Positions 32,113-41,660 are shown, numbered from the stretch's first letter. The stretch is 53,335 bases of DNA from an uncultured Collinsella sp. (GCA_900544995.1 UQXC01000005.1:1-53335), one strand, 5' to 3'. The notes: generated by a model not told the origin, from the sequence alone. Numbers and translations: made by a program.

Positions 32113-34794
32113 ATGCAAAAGGAATACCTGTCCGCCGCGGCGGAGGTACTCAGCGACCAAGGTGTCGATGAGAACCTCGGCCTGAGCAACGACGAGGCGT
32201 CGTCGCGCCTCGCCAAGACAGGCCCTAACAAGCTCGAGGAAGCCGAGAAGACGCCGTTGTGGAAGCGTTTCTTTGAGCAGATGGCCGACCCCATGGTCAT
32301 CATGCTGATCGTTGCCGCCGTCATCAGCGCGCTCACGGGCATGGTCAAGGGTGAGGCGGACTTTGCCGACGTCGCCATCATCATGTTCGTCGTTATCGTC
32401 AACTCGGTGCTGGGCGTGGTTCAGGAGGCCAAGAGCGAGGAAGCTCTCGAGGCATTGCAGGAGATGAGCGCCGCGCAGTCCAAGGTTCTGCGCGACGGCA
32501 AACTCGTGCACCTGCCGAGCGCCGAGCTCGTGCCCGGCGATGTGATCATGCTCGAGGCGGGCGACTCCGTCCCGGCCGACTGCCGCGTGCTCGAGAGCGC
32601 CACGATGAAGATCGAAGAGGCTGCACTCACCGGCGAGTCCGTGCCTGTCGAGAAGCATGCCAACGTGATCGAGCTCGCCACCGGCACCGATGACGTGCCG
32701 CTCGGCGACCGCAAGAACATGTGCTACATGGGTTCCACCGTTGTATACGGCCGCGGCCGCGCCGTCGTGGTCGGCACCGGCATGAACACCGAGATGGGCA
32801 AGATCGCTGGTGCCCTGGCCGAGGCCAAGGAAGAGCTCACGCCGCTGCAGGTGAAGCTCGCCGAGCTCAGCCGCATCCTCACCATTATGGTTATCGTCAT
32901 CTGCGTCGTCATCTTTGGCGTTGATATCATCCGCCACGGCGTGGGCAACGTCCTCACCGACCCGACAGCCTTGCTCGATACCTTTATGGTTGCCGTCTCG
33001 CTCGCCGTCGCCGCCATCCCCGAGGGCCTGGTCGCCGTCGTGACCATCGTGCTGTCGCTTGGCGTGACCAAGATGGCCAAGCGCCAGGCAATCATCCGCA
33101 AGCTCTCTGCCGTCGAGACTCTCGGCTGCACGCAGACCATCTGCTCCGACAAGACTGGTACCCTTACCCAAAACAAGATGACCGTCGTCAAGCACGAGCT
33201 CGCTGCGCCTAAGGAGAAGTTCCTGGCCGGTATGGCCCTTTGCTCCGATGCCCAGTGGGACGAGGAGCTGGGCGAGGCCGTGGGCGAGCCGACCGAGTGC
33301 GCGCTCGTCAACGACGCCGGCAAGGCGGGGCTCACCGGCCTGACTGCCGAGCACCCGCGCGTGGGTGAGGCACCGTTCGACTCGGGCCGCAAGATGATGT
33401 CCGTGGTCGTCGAGACCCTGGACGGCGAGTATGAGCAGTACACCAAGGGCGCGCCCGACGTGGTGATCGGCCTGTGCACCCATATCTACGAGGGCGATAA
33501 GGTCGTCCCCCTGACCGAGGAGCGTCGCGCCGAGCTCGTGGCCGCCAACAAGGCCATGGCCGACGAGTCCCTGCGCGTGCTGGCGCTGGCAAGCCGCACC
33601 TACACCGAGGTCCCGGCCGATTGCAGTCCCGCCGCGCTCGAGCATGACCTGGTCTTCTGCGGCCTGTCCGGCATGATTGACCCGGTCCGCCCCGAGGTCG
33701 CCGACGCCATCCGCGAGGCGCACGACGCCGGTATCCGCACCGTCATGATCACGGGCGACCACATCGACACCGCCGTGGCCATCGCCAAGCAGCTAGGTAT
33801 CGTCACCGATCGCAGCCAGGCCATCACGGGCGCCGACCTCGACCGCATGAGCGACGAGGAACTCGACGCGCACATCGAGGACTACGGCGTGTACGCCCGC
33901 GTCCAGCCCGAGCACAAGACACGCATCGTCGAGGCTTGGAAGTCGCGCGACCAGATCGTGGCCATGACGGGCGACGGCGTCAACGACGCCCCGTCCATCA
34001 AGCGCGCCGACATCGGCGTTGGCATGGGCATCACCGGTACCGATGTCACCAAGAACGTCGCCGACATGGTGCTTGCCGACGACAATTTCGCCACCATTAT
34101 TGGTGCCTGCGAAGAGGGCCGTCGCATCTACGACAACATCCGCAAGGTCATCCAGTTCCTGCTTTCGGCCAACCTTGCCGAGGTGTTCTCGGTGTTTATC
34201 GCCACGCTCATCGGCTTTACCATCTTCCAGCCGGTGCAGCTGCTGTGGGTGAACCTGGTCACCGACTGCTTCCCCGCGCTCGCGCTGGGCATGGAGGATG
34301 CCGAGGGCGACATCATGAAGCGCAAGCCGCGCAACGCCAAGGACGGTGTCTTTGCCGGACATATGGGTCTGGACTGCGTGGTCCAGGGCCTAATCATCAC
34401 CGTGCTGGTGCTGGCGAGCTTCTTTGTGGGCGTGTACTTTGACATGGGCTACATCCACATCGCCGATATGATCGCCGGCAATGCCGACGAGGAAGGCGTG
34501 ATGATGGCGTTCATCACGCTCAACATGGTCGAGATATTCCACTGCTTCAATATGCGCAGCCGTCGTGCGTCGCTGTTCACCATGAAGAAGCAGAACAAGT
34601 GGCTGTGGGCTTCCGCCGCGCTGGCACTGGTGCTGACGGTGATCGTTACCGTGCAGCCGACGCTTGCCGAGATGTTCTTTGGCCCTGTGACGCTTGAGCT
34701 CAAGGGCGTTCTTGCCGCGCTGGGCCTGGCCTTCCTGATCATCCCGCTGATGGAGATCTACAAGGCGATCATGCGCGCGGTCGAAAAAGAGTAA
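32113..34794 (+). CDS. Calcium-type P-type ATPase (P2A)
   Basis: An 893-residue cation pump. Motifs: TGES phosphatase loop (ALTGESVPVEK), M4 AAIPEGLVAVVTIVLSLG, phosphorylated Asp346 in CSDKTGTLT, hinge MTGDGVNDAPSIKRADIGV, M5 LSANLAEVFSVF and M6 LLWVNLVTDCFPALALGMED. M6 Asn/Asp and M4 Glu are the ligands of calcium pumps. The M5 segment has only part of the second calcium site, so one ion per cycle is likely. Manganese cannot be excluded, since related bacterial pumps export it. It has about ten membrane segments. ATG 32113 follows AGGAGGGG at 7 bases, in a leader that can hide that site. Confidence 0.93.
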   Translation: MQKEYLSAAAEVLSDQGVDENLGLSNDEASSRLAKTGPNKLEEAEKTPLWKRFFEQMADPMVIMLIVAAVISALTGMVKGEADFADVAIIMFVVIVNSVLGVVQEAKSEEALEALQEMSAAQSKVLRDGKLVHLPSAELVPGDVIMLEAGDSVPADCRVLESATMKIEEAALTGESVPVEKHANVIELATGTDDVPLGDRKNMCYMGSTVVYGRGRAVVVGTGMNTEMGKIAGALAEAKEELTPLQVKLAELSRILTIMVIVICVVIFGVDIIRHGVGNVLTDPTALLDTFMVAVSLAVAAIPEGLVAVVTIVLSLGVTKMAKRQAIIRKLSAVETLGCTQTICSDKTGTLTQNKMTVVKHELAAPKEKFLAGMALCSDAQWDEELGEAVGEPTECALVNDAGKAGLTGLTAEHPRVGEAPFDSGRKMMSVVVETLDGEYEQYTKGAPDVVIGLCTHIYEGDKVVPLTEERRAELVAANKAMADESLRVLALASRTYTEVPADCSPAALEHDLVFCGLSGMIDPVRPEVADAIREAHDAGIRTVMITGDHIDTAVAIAKQLGIVTDRSQAITGADLDRMSDEELDAHIEDYGVYARVQPEHKTRIVEAWKSRDQIVAMTGDGVNDAPSIKRADIGVGMGITGTDVTKNVADMVLADDNFATIIGACEEGRRIYDNIRKVIQFLLSANLAEVFSVFIATLIGFTIFQPVQLLWVNLVTDCFPALALGMEDAEGDIMKRKPRNAKDGVFAGHMGLDCVVQGLIITVLVLASFFVGVYFDMGYIHIADMIAGNADEEGVMMAFITLNMVEIFHCFNMRSRRASLFTMKKQNKWLWASAALALVLTVIVTVQPTLAEMFFGPVTLELKGVLAALGLAFLIIPLMEIYKAIMRAVEKE

Positions 34795-34805
34795 CGTTCC
34801 TGTCC

Positions 34806-34900
34806 GGGCCTGACCGCCTGCGGGGTTTCCACGGGCACGTCCTCGCCGCTTTGCGGCTGCGGGATGTGCCCTTAGGAAACCCCTTCCGGCGGGCGGGCCC
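34806..34900. repeat. 95-base nested palindrome downstream of the ATPase
   Basis: Outer arms gggcctgaccgcc / ggcgggcgggccc pair at about 11 of 13 positions. The middle arms are ggggtttcc-a-cgggcac with gtgccc-tta-ggaaacccc. The centre is gccgc-ttt-gcggc. There is no T-run at the stem end. This is a compact folded element similar in plan to the one at 22220-22306. Confidence 0.75.
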
Positions 34901-35042
34901 TGCGGTATCCTTGTTGGCTTTTCTCCCGCGCGGATGATAAAGGGCTGGGGGAAAGTTTGTGAGCTGGTCGGGCTTTGCCCGGCCAGCTCTTTTTGATTTA
35001 AAATACCTGCTCAGTTGTGATTTTGGGTGCTGGGAGGCATTT

Positions 35043-36227
35043 GTGGGCAAGGCTAAGGCTAAGGCGAAGAAAAAGACGACGGGGGCGCGGGCTAAGCGTG
35101 ATCGTCGTCGGAAGCTCGCGACCGAAGCCCCTGCATCTGCTGAGGAGTTGCTGGCGAGTGTACCGGGGCTTGACGCGCTGCAGGATGTTCCGGCGTTCGA
35201 TGACCTGCCGGTCGATGCGGCTCAGCAGGCTGCATTTGACGACTTTTGCGCGCAGGCCGAGGAGCCCGAGCAGATGCAGCTCGGCGCCGTGGTGCGCCTG
35301 GACCGTGGGTTTCCGTTGGTGGCGACTGCCGATGACGCGTTTCGTGCCGAGCATGCCGTAGGGTTTGCCAAGTCGCGTGGCGAGGACGAGGTCTTGCTGC
35401 CCGCTGTGGGCGACCGCGTGGCGGTTCGCCGTGCCCCCGGGCACGACATGGGCGTGATCGAGTGCGTGCTGCCGCGCCGTACGAGCTTTGAGCGTTGGCG
35501 TGGCCGTGCCCGCGGTGAGCGCCAGGTGCTCTGCTCCAACGTTGACAGCGTGCTGATCGTGCAGGCGCTCGGCGCCGGCGAGGTGCTGCTCGATCGCGTG
35601 GCGCGCTCACTGGTGTTGGCGCTCGATTGCGATGCCGAGCCGGTAGTGGTGCTCACCAAGGCCGACCGCTGCGAGGCCGATGAGCTCGAGCGCGATCTGG
35701 ACCGCGTGCGCCGTCTGGTGGGTCCGGGCGTGCGCGTGATCGTGACGTCTTCTGCTGAGGGCCTCGGCCTGGACGAGGCGCGCGCCTGCGTGCCGGCTGG
35801 GAGCTGTGCCATGATCTTGGGCGAGTCGGGCGCCGGCAAGTCGACGCTGCTCAATGCACTGCTGGGCCACGATACGTTGGCGACCGGCGGTGTGCGCGAA
35901 CGCGACGACCAGGGCCGTCACACTACCGTCGCGCGCGTGATGGTGGCGCTACCGGGCGACGCCGGCGTGATCGCCGATGCCCCGGGCCTGCGCAGCCTAC
36001 CGCTCGTGGGTCACGAGCGGGGTCTGGCGCGCGCCTTCCCCGAGATTGTCGAGGCATCGCGTGCGTGCCGGTTTGGCGATTGCACGCATACCCATGAGCC
36101 GGGTTGCGCCGTTCACGAGGCCGAGGACGCCGGGCAGATCGACAGCCTGCGTTTGGAAACGTTCCAAAACTTGGCGTCATCCATGCGCGTGAGTGCTCAA
36201 ATGCTCGATCCCGATGTTCATCTGTAA
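35043..36227 (+). CDS. rsgA: Ribosome small-subunit-dependent GTPase RsgA
   Basis: A 394-residue late 30S assembly GTPase. It is a circularly permuted GTPase: G4 LTKAD comes before G1 GESGAGKST, then DQGRHTT (G2) and DAPGL (G3). The N-terminal OB fold contains VGDRVAVRR. The C-terminal zinc knuckle has CRFGDCTHTHEPGC (Cys, Cys, His, Cys). The N-terminus is an added basic tail (KAKAKAKKK) plus an acidic linker, making it longer than the usual 300-350. I chose GTG 35043 because GGGAGG precedes it by five bases; the frame is open upstream but has no ribosome site. Its terminator follows. Confidence 0.95.
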   Translation: MGKAKAKAKKKTTGARAKRDRRRKLATEAPASAEELLASVPGLDALQDVPAFDDLPVDAAQQAAFDDFCAQAEEPEQMQLGAVVRLDRGFPLVATADDAFRAEHAVGFAKSRGEDEVLLPAVGDRVAVRRAPGHDMGVIECVLPRRTSFERWRGRARGERQVLCSNVDSVLIVQALGAGEVLLDRVARSLVLALDCDAEPVVVLTKADRCEADELERDLDRVRRLVGPGVRVIVTSSAEGLGLDEARACVPAGSCAMILGESGAGKSTLLNALLGHDTLATGGVRERDDQGRHTTVARVMVALPGDAGVIADAPGLRSLPLVGHERGLARAFPEIVEASRACRFGDCTHTHEPGCAVHEAEDAGQIDSLRLETFQNLASSMRVSAQMLDPDVHL

Positions 36228-36244
36228 TTGATTTTTCCTATGAC

Positions 36245-36279
36245 AGCCGTCTCCCAACTGTTCGGGAGACGGCTTTTTT
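36245..36279 (+). terminator. Terminator of rsgA
   Basis: A perfect 11-bp stem, agccgtctccc / gggagacggct, encloses an 8-base loop, followed by TTTTTT. Confidence 0.93.
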
Positions 36280-36318
36280 GCTGCGGAAAAGCCTCGAAAC
36301 ATGCAGTTTGTTGACGTA

Positions 36319-36405
36319 CTGACCAAAACTTTGCCACGAGCTTGACGGGCTGGTCAGCTTTTGGTCAGCGATTGGTTTGACATCGAAAACCAAAATCGCA
36401 ATTGC
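36319..36405 (+). promoter_or_regulatory. Candidate tad operon promoter with TGGTCAG boxes
   Basis: Three TGGTCAG boxes occur: inverted at 36319-36325, direct at 36351-36357 and 36362-36368. ctgaccaaaa/ttttggtcag gives a 10-bp inverted repeat. A consensus -35 TTGACA (36377-36382) is followed 17 bases later by a poor -10 (AATTGC). This combination suggests activator-dependent transcription; the role is inferred. Confidence 0.5.
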
Positions 36406-36479
36406 GCCGCTTTGCACTCTGACCGCCCAGACAATGGTGGTACGGGCATTCGCCCGGCACTGCCATGAGAGGAGCGGCC

Positions 36480-37139
36480 GTGAACAAGAGCAAACGCATC
36501 GCCATCAGTCTGGTCGCGGGCGTGCTCGCTGCTCTGCTCTGCATGGTTTACGGCTCGTCGATCCGCTCGCAAGCCGAACAGGTCCAGGCCGAGACTTTGG
36601 CAAAATACGGCGGCGACCGCGTTGAGGTGTGCGTCGCGGCGCGCGATATCGATGCGGGCGAGACTCTCGACGAGACTAATGTCATAACCCAGGAATGGCT
36701 GACAAGTCTGCTGCCTCGTGACGCGCCGACCGAGCTGCGCCAGGTGCGCGGCGACGTGACGACTTCGCGTATTCCCAAAAACGCCGTGATCTGCAATGTC
36801 TACACCAAGGCCGAGAGCCACAAGCTCGAGGTGCCTAAGGGCAAGGTCGCCGTTTCGGTGGCGGTCGATGCCGAGCGCTCGGTCGGCGGTGCTACGGGCG
36901 TGGGCAGCTACGTGGATGTGTATGTGCAAAAAGACGGCGTAACCGATCGGCTGTGCGGCGCGTACGTGATCGATACCAGTGAGGATTCCGGTGCCACGCG
37001 CGAGGGCAAGATCGAATGGGTGACGCTGGCGGCTGACCCCGAAGACGTCAAGGAACTGCTGGGAGCTTCGGGCAAGGGAACGGTCAGCTTGACGATTCCC
37101 GCCACGGCGCGCGGCAAAAAGAGCGGAGGCGACGAGTGA
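36480..37139 (+). CDS. cpaB: Flp pilus assembly protein CpaB/RcpC
   Basis: A 219-residue protein. A short basic start and a single membrane segment (IAISLVAGVLAALLCMVYG) anchor it. The SAF domain follows (VEVCVAARDIDAGETLDETN), then the RcpC/CpaB region with SVAVDAERSVGGATGVGSYV. CpaB is thought to help build or regulate the Tad pilus at the cell surface. I chose GTG 36480, five bases after AGAGGAG; the ATG at 36465 would place that site inside the gene. First gene of the tad cluster, overlapping tadZ by a single base. Confidence 0.88.
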   Translation: MNKSKRIAISLVAGVLAALLCMVYGSSIRSQAEQVQAETLAKYGGDRVEVCVAARDIDAGETLDETNVITQEWLTSLLPRDAPTELRQVRGDVTTSRIPKNAVICNVYTKAESHKLEVPKGKVAVSVAVDAERSVGGATGVGSYVDVYVQKDGVTDRLCGAYVIDTSEDSGATREGKIEWVTLAADPEDVKELLGASGKGTVSLTIPATARGKKSGGDE

Positions 37140-38782
37140 TGAAGGCGATCTGGCTTGCGTGCTGCGCGTGCGGCGATTACGGGCTGTTGCAGCGGGAAGT
37201 CGAGGGTCGTGATGCGGGTGCACAGGTGCTTCGCGTGGGTGACCTGGACGGGCTGATTTCCATGGCGCGGGCGTTTCCGTCGCGCCGCGGGGCTGCCATC
37301 ATCGCGGCGTCTCTGTTTGATACCGAAGATGTGCGCAAGACTGTTGCGCGCCTGACGGCCGAAGGCCGCGTGAGTCGCGTGGTCGTGTTGATAGAAGCAC
37401 TCGATCCGTCGGATATCGAGGGACTGTTTCGCGCAGGGGCGACCGAGGTCATCGCTGCGCACAGTATATGCGGCAACGGGCGCGCGGGCGGGGGAGCGGT
37501 TGATTCCGATCGGCGCATGACGATTGAGCCCGATGCTTTTGTTGATAGGGAACCCGGGGCGCCTCGCGCTACAAGAGGCCCGCGTGTTGATGATTATGGA
37601 AAAGCGGAAGCCGAGCATGGTCGGCGCTCCCGGAACCCCCTTGTATACGATGACGCTGGAGGGCCGGCGCAGCATGCTGGCGACTCCCCGGCTGTAGATA
37701 TGGGATACGTGCACGGCGTGAATCTGGCGGATGAACTCGACGAAGTTGAGGGCTTTGCCGGGTGCGGCGAGTTGTCGCTGATGCAGCATGAGCAGATTGC
37801 ACAGAACGAGCCTGCCTCGCAGACCGAACAAGCTGCCATGCCGGCTTGGACGCAGCGTGTGGTTGCGGCGGGGGAGACGGGGACGCTGTCACCGACGCCC
37901 GCCCCGCCGCCTCCGATGCCGCCGGCAGACGCTGCCGCTTCGCCGCATCGAGCTCCGGTCATCTGCGCCATTTCGGGTTCGGGCGGGTGCGGCAAGTCGA
38001 CGATCGTTGCCACCATGGCACACACATCGTCGCTGTTGGGCTTGCGTGCCGCCGTGCTCGACCTGGACCTGATGTTCGGAAACCTTTACGACTTGTTAGG
38101 CGTCGATACTCCGCGCGATATGGCGGCACTTATCGAGCCGGCGGCGGCGGGCGCGCTCACCGAGCCGGATATCGTGGCCGCATCGATGCGCGTGGCGCCG
38201 GGCGTTACGCTCTGGGGTCCCGTTGCGGCGCCCGAGCAAGCTGAGCTCATGGCACGTCCGGTGGAGCTACTGCTTGATGTCCTGCGTCGCGAATCCGACG
38301 TGGTCTTTATCGATACCTCGGTCTTTTGGGGCGATGCCGTGGCGGCTGCGGTGGCGGTGAGCGACCGTTGCCTGGTCGTTGGCGATGCGGCGGTGTCGTC
38401 CGCGGCATCGGCATCGCGCGTCATTGAACTGGCAAGTCGAGTAGGTGTGCCGCGCACGCGCATGAGCGCCGTGTTCAACCGGTTCGGTGCGCGCGGGGCA
38501 GACGAGGACGTCGCCATGCGCTTTGAGATTGCCTGCGCGTTGAGCTCCAAGATTCGTATCGCCGATGGCGGGCAGGATCTCGCCGCGCTCATGGCGTTTG
38601 GGCGCGCTGACGAGGCAGTGGGGCAGACCAGCGCTTTTGCGACCAGCGTGCGCGAGGCCACGCGCGAGATGCTCGTGGAACTGGGATGCGCCGTCGGCCC
38701 TTGGAGCGATATGGTCGCCGACCGTGCGACGCGTACCGAACGCCCGCGTATCCGCCTTCCCTGGTCGCGCGAGGGTGATTAG
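37139..38782 (+). CDS. tadZ: TadZ/CpaE-like pilus localisation ATPase
   Basis: A 547-residue protein. The first 125 residues resemble a receiver-like domain without a clear phosphoacceptor (VVVLIEALDPSDIEGLFRAG). A long Pro/Ala-rich and acidic linker (about 125-275, including PTPAPPPPMPPADAA) follows. The MinD/ParA-like ATPase has a deviant Walker A, SGSGGCGKST, and switch DLDLMFGNLYDLL. TadZ proteins place the Tad machine at a pole or site. The last part (residue 520 on) is basic. The start is either ATG 37139 or the GTG one codon before; both overlap the cpaB stop. GGAGG lies 9 bases before the ATG. Confidence 0.88.
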   Translation: MKAIWLACCACGDYGLLQREVEGRDAGAQVLRVGDLDGLISMARAFPSRRGAAIIAASLFDTEDVRKTVARLTAEGRVSRVVVLIEALDPSDIEGLFRAGATEVIAAHSICGNGRAGGGAVDSDRRMTIEPDAFVDREPGAPRATRGPRVDDYGKAEAEHGRRSRNPLVYDDAGGPAQHAGDSPAVDMGYVHGVNLADELDEVEGFAGCGELSLMQHEQIAQNEPASQTEQAAMPAWTQRVVAAGETGTLSPTPAPPPPMPPADAAASPHRAPVICAISGSGGCGKSTIVATMAHTSSLLGLRAAVLDLDLMFGNLYDLLGVDTPRDMAALIEPAAAGALTEPDIVAASMRVAPGVTLWGPVAAPEQAELMARPVELLLDVLRRESDVVFIDTSVFWGDAVAAAVAVSDRCLVVGDAAVSSAASASRVIELASRVGVPRTRMSAVFNRFGARGADEDVAMRFEIACALSSKIRIADGGQDLAALMAFGRADEAVGQTSAFATSVREATREMLVELGCAVGPWSDMVADRATRTERPRIRLPWSREGD

Positions 38783-38784
38783 CG

Positions 38785-40113
38785 ATGAGCCTGCAAACGA
38801 GGATTAAGGCTGCCGGCGCTGCAGCGGCGGCAGCGCCTGTAGATGCGGGGCGTCGCCGCGCGGTGAAACGACGCACTAAGCGCGCCGTGATGGACCGCAT
38901 GGGTTACGACGAAGTGGCGCGTATCAGCGCCTATATCGACCCGGTACTTGCCCGCTCGGAATTGCGTCCCGCGGTGGAGGCGGCGCTCAATGTTGAGGAG
39001 CCGACCGATCTCGCGACGCCCGAGCGCGAGACCATCATCGACGAGATTTTGGATGACGTAGTGGGCTTGGGGCCGTTGCAGCCGCTCATCGAGGACGACA
39101 CCGTTACCGAGATCATGATTAACGGCTGCCGCTCGGCTTTCTTTGAACGCGGCGGCGTCTTGCACCCCATCGAGCATGCGTTTGAGGATGATGAGCAGAT
39201 CCGTGTGCTTATCGACCGCATCATCTCGCCACTTGGCCGCCGTATCGACGAGCGCAGCCCCATCGTCAACGCCCGCCTCAAAACGGGCTATCGCGTCAAC
39301 GCGGTGATTCCGCCTGTGGCGATTGACGGACCGATTCTCACCATCCGAAAGTTCTCGGATCGCATCTGCTCGCTGGACGAGCTTGTGGGGCTGGGGTCGC
39401 TGCCGCTTTGGTATGCGCAGCTGCTGTCGTGCGCGGTGTCGCTGCGACAGGACCTGGCGGTTGCGGGAGGCACGGGATCTGGTAAGACCACCCTGCTCAA
39501 CGCGTTGTCATGCGAGATTTCCACCGGCGAGCGCATCGTGACGATCGAGGACTCTGCCGAGCTCAAGTTTGCGCATCATCCGCACGTGGTGCGTCTAGAG
39601 GCGCGCGAGGCTTCAATTGAGGGCGAGGGCGCGGTGACGATCCGCGACCTGGTGACCAATGCCCTGCGCATGCGCCCCGACCGCATCGTGGTGGGTGAGG
39701 TGCGCGGTGCCGAGTGCTGCGACATGTTGCAGGCCATGAACACGGGCCACGACGGGTCGCTCACCACACTTCATGCGGGCTCAGAACAGGAGACCGTGGT
39801 ACGTCTGACGTTGCTTGCGCGTTATGGCATCGATCTGCCGAGCGAGCTCATCGAGGAGCAGATTGCCATGGCGCTCGACGGCATCGTGATGTCCGAGCGC
39901 CACGCCGATGGCAGGCGCTTCGTCTCCTCGTATTCGGGGGTGCGTCGCGCCGCGTCGGGCGGCGTAGAGCTCGAGCGCTATGTGACTTTCAATGCCGCCG
40001 AGCGCACCTGGACGCTTGACCGCGAGCCGCCGTTTATCGCAGAAGGCCTGCGGTCGGGGACGCTCACACAAGAGGAGGTGGACGAATGGAGGTCGCTGTG
40101 CCCCTCGTCGTAG
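38785..40113 (+). CDS. tadA: TadA/CpaF secretion ATPase
   Basis: A 442-residue hexameric ATPase powering Tad pilus assembly. It has a basic N-terminal tail, the CpaF N-domain (DDVVGLGPLQPLIEDDTVTE, IMINGCRSAFFERGG), Walker A GGTGSGKTT, Asp box IVTIEDSAELKF, Walker B RPDRIVVGEVRG and the His box GHDGSLTTLHA. Length and order match the family. Two bases separate it from tadZ, and tadB starts inside its last 28 bases. Confidence 0.96.
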   Translation: MSLQTRIKAAGAAAAAAPVDAGRRRAVKRRTKRAVMDRMGYDEVARISAYIDPVLARSELRPAVEAALNVEEPTDLATPERETIIDEILDDVVGLGPLQPLIEDDTVTEIMINGCRSAFFERGGVLHPIEHAFEDDEQIRVLIDRIISPLGRRIDERSPIVNARLKTGYRVNAVIPPVAIDGPILTIRKFSDRICSLDELVGLGSLPLWYAQLLSCAVSLRQDLAVAGGTGSGKTTLLNALSCEISTGERIVTIEDSAELKFAHHPHVVRLEAREASIEGEGAVTIRDLVTNALRMRPDRIVVGEVRGAECCDMLQAMNTGHDGSLTTLHAGSEQETVVRLTLLARYGIDLPSELIEEQIAMALDGIVMSERHADGRRFVSSYSGVRRAASGGVELERYVTFNAAERTWTLDREPPFIAEGLRSGTLTQEEVDEWRSLCPSS

Positions 40114-41012
40114 GGGGTTTGGCAGGGTTTTCTGTTGCGACGGCGTGCGGGGCGGAACCTCGTGTGCCGCAGGTGCCGCCGGCGGAGCTGGCGCGTCAGG
40201 CGCTCGAGACGGTGGCAGAGAAACTGCCGCGTGAGCTGGTGGAAAACGATCTGCTGAAAAAGATCGCCCGTTCGTGGGCATCGCTGGCTCCGGCGCATCG
40301 CCTTGGCCTCGTGATCGAAGATGCTTCGGGGCGCTTGGCGTTTCTGCTGCTATCGAGCGGTGTCTGCTGCGTTTTACTAACGATGGTGTCGTTATCGCCC
40401 CTCGGATTTGCCTTGGGACTTGTTGCTCCGATTGCCGTTGGCGCCGCTCGGGATGGCTTTGAGAGCCGGCGCGAGCAACACGATGCGGAAGAGGCCATGC
40501 CCGAGGCGTTTACCGCACTATCCATGTCGCTTGCCTCGGGACATTCGCTGGCCCAGGGCATGCACTTTGTGGGCGCTCATGCGCAAGAACCGGTGCATAC
40601 CGAGTTTTTGCGGGTGGCGGCGGCGATCGATTGCGGCATCTCGGCGACCGATGCGCTCGATGACTTGCTCGTGCGCATCGACGCCCCCGGTCTTTCGCTT
40701 GTGACCTTGGCGCTTAAGGTGTCACAGCGCACCGGCGCTCCGCTTGCCGACTTACTGTCCGAGGCGTCGAGCATGGTGGGGGAGCGCATTGAGCTCAAGC
40801 GCCGCTTGGATGTCAAGACGTCGCAGGCTCGCATGTCGGCGCATATGGTCGCGGCGATGCCGGCGGGCATGTGCGCGGTGTTGGCGCTGCTTTCGGCAGA
40901 TTTTCGTCGCGGTCTTGCGACGCCTGCCGGCGCGGGCGCTGTGGTGCTGGGTCTTGCCCTCAACGCCGTTGCCCTGGTGGTTATCCGGCGCATTATGCGG
41001 GTGGAGCTATGA
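40086..41012 (+). CDS. tadB: TadB inner-membrane platform protein
   Basis: A 308-residue protein with an N-terminal hydrophobic segment, a second pair near 85-120 (LAFLLLSSGVCCVLLTMVSL), then the cytoplasmic T2SS-F domain (AMPEAFTALSMSLASGHSLA; LKVSQRTGAPLADLLSEAS) and C-terminal helices. It should pair with TadC to form the platform driven by TadA. The ATG follows GAGGAGG at 7 bases. It overlaps tadA by 28 bases and tadC by 4. Confidence 0.92.
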   Translation: MEVAVPLVVGGLAGFSVATACGAEPRVPQVPPAELARQALETVAEKLPRELVENDLLKKIARSWASLAPAHRLGLVIEDASGRLAFLLLSSGVCCVLLTMVSLSPLGFALGLVAPIAVGAARDGFESRREQHDAEEAMPEAFTALSMSLASGHSLAQGMHFVGAHAQEPVHTEFLRVAAAIDCGISATDALDDLLVRIDAPGLSLVTLALKVSQRTGAPLADLLSEASSMVGERIELKRRLDVKTSQARMSAHMVAAMPAGMCAVLALLSADFRRGLATPAGAGAVVLGLALNAVALVVIRRIMRVEL

Positions 41013-41650
41013 GCGCCCCGGTTGCAGTCGCGGCTTGCCTGTGCGCCCTGAGTGTATTTGTCGCGACGGGTTTGGATCGGGCGGATGCACGCAAGATCGC
41101 AGGGGCCTGCAAGCGCGAGGCGGTGCTGGTCGCTGCCGCGGGTCGCTCGGTGGTCGATGCCCTGACCGCGCGAGTGAAGGGCGCGGTTGGAGCGGGCGGC
41201 CCGGCGCGAGTGTCGCTCGGCGAAGTGTCCGAGATGATCGATGTTGTGCGCTTGGGTCTTTCGGCCGGCCTTTCGTTTGATGCGGCGCTTGAGATTTTCT
41301 GCGCCAACCGCCGGTCAGTGTTGGCTCTTCGCCTTGAGCGGGCCTGCATGGCGTGGCAGGTGGGCGTGGGCACGCGTGAGGACGAGTTATTGGCCGCCGC
41401 GCGCGACCTGGACGTGCGAGCGCTCGAGACCTTTGCCATCACGGTGGGGCAGGCGCTCGCCCTGGGTGCCCCACTTGCCGAGACACTGGCCGCTCAAAGT
41501 CGCGAGATCCGTGCGGCTCATCGCGCCGCGGTCGAGCGCGAGATTGAGCGTGCGCCCGTCAAGCTGCTGATTCCCACCGGCACGCTCATCTTGCCGGCGT
41601 TGCTTCTGTCCATATTGGGCCCGCTGCTGGGAGCAGGCGGGATGATGTAG
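41009..41650 (+). CDS. tadC: TadC inner-membrane platform protein
   Basis: A 213-residue T2SS-F domain protein, shorter than TadB. It has an N-terminal helix (APVAVAACLCALSVFVATG), a core with SEMIDVVRLGLSAGLSFDAA and TVGQALALGAPLAETLAAQS, and a C-terminal helix (LLIPTGTLILPALLLSILGP). ATG 41009 overlaps the tadB stop (ATGA). Longer upstream extensions run inside tadB and are not credible. Confidence 0.92.
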   Translation: MSAPVAVAACLCALSVFVATGLDRADARKIAGACKREAVLVAAAGRSVVDALTARVKGAVGAGGPARVSLGEVSEMIDVVRLGLSAGLSFDAALEIFCANRRSVLALRLERACMAWQVGVGTREDELLAAARDLDVRALETFAITVGQALALGAPLAETLAAQSREIRAAHRAAVEREIERAPVKLLIPTGTLILPALLLSILGPLLGAGGMM

Positions 41651-41660
41651 GGAGGAATAC

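Noticed and set aside
32059..33762. 567-codon open frame antisense to the P-type ATPase
   Set aside because: It opposes clear ATPase motifs, and the translation is His/Asp/Gly-rich without any domain.
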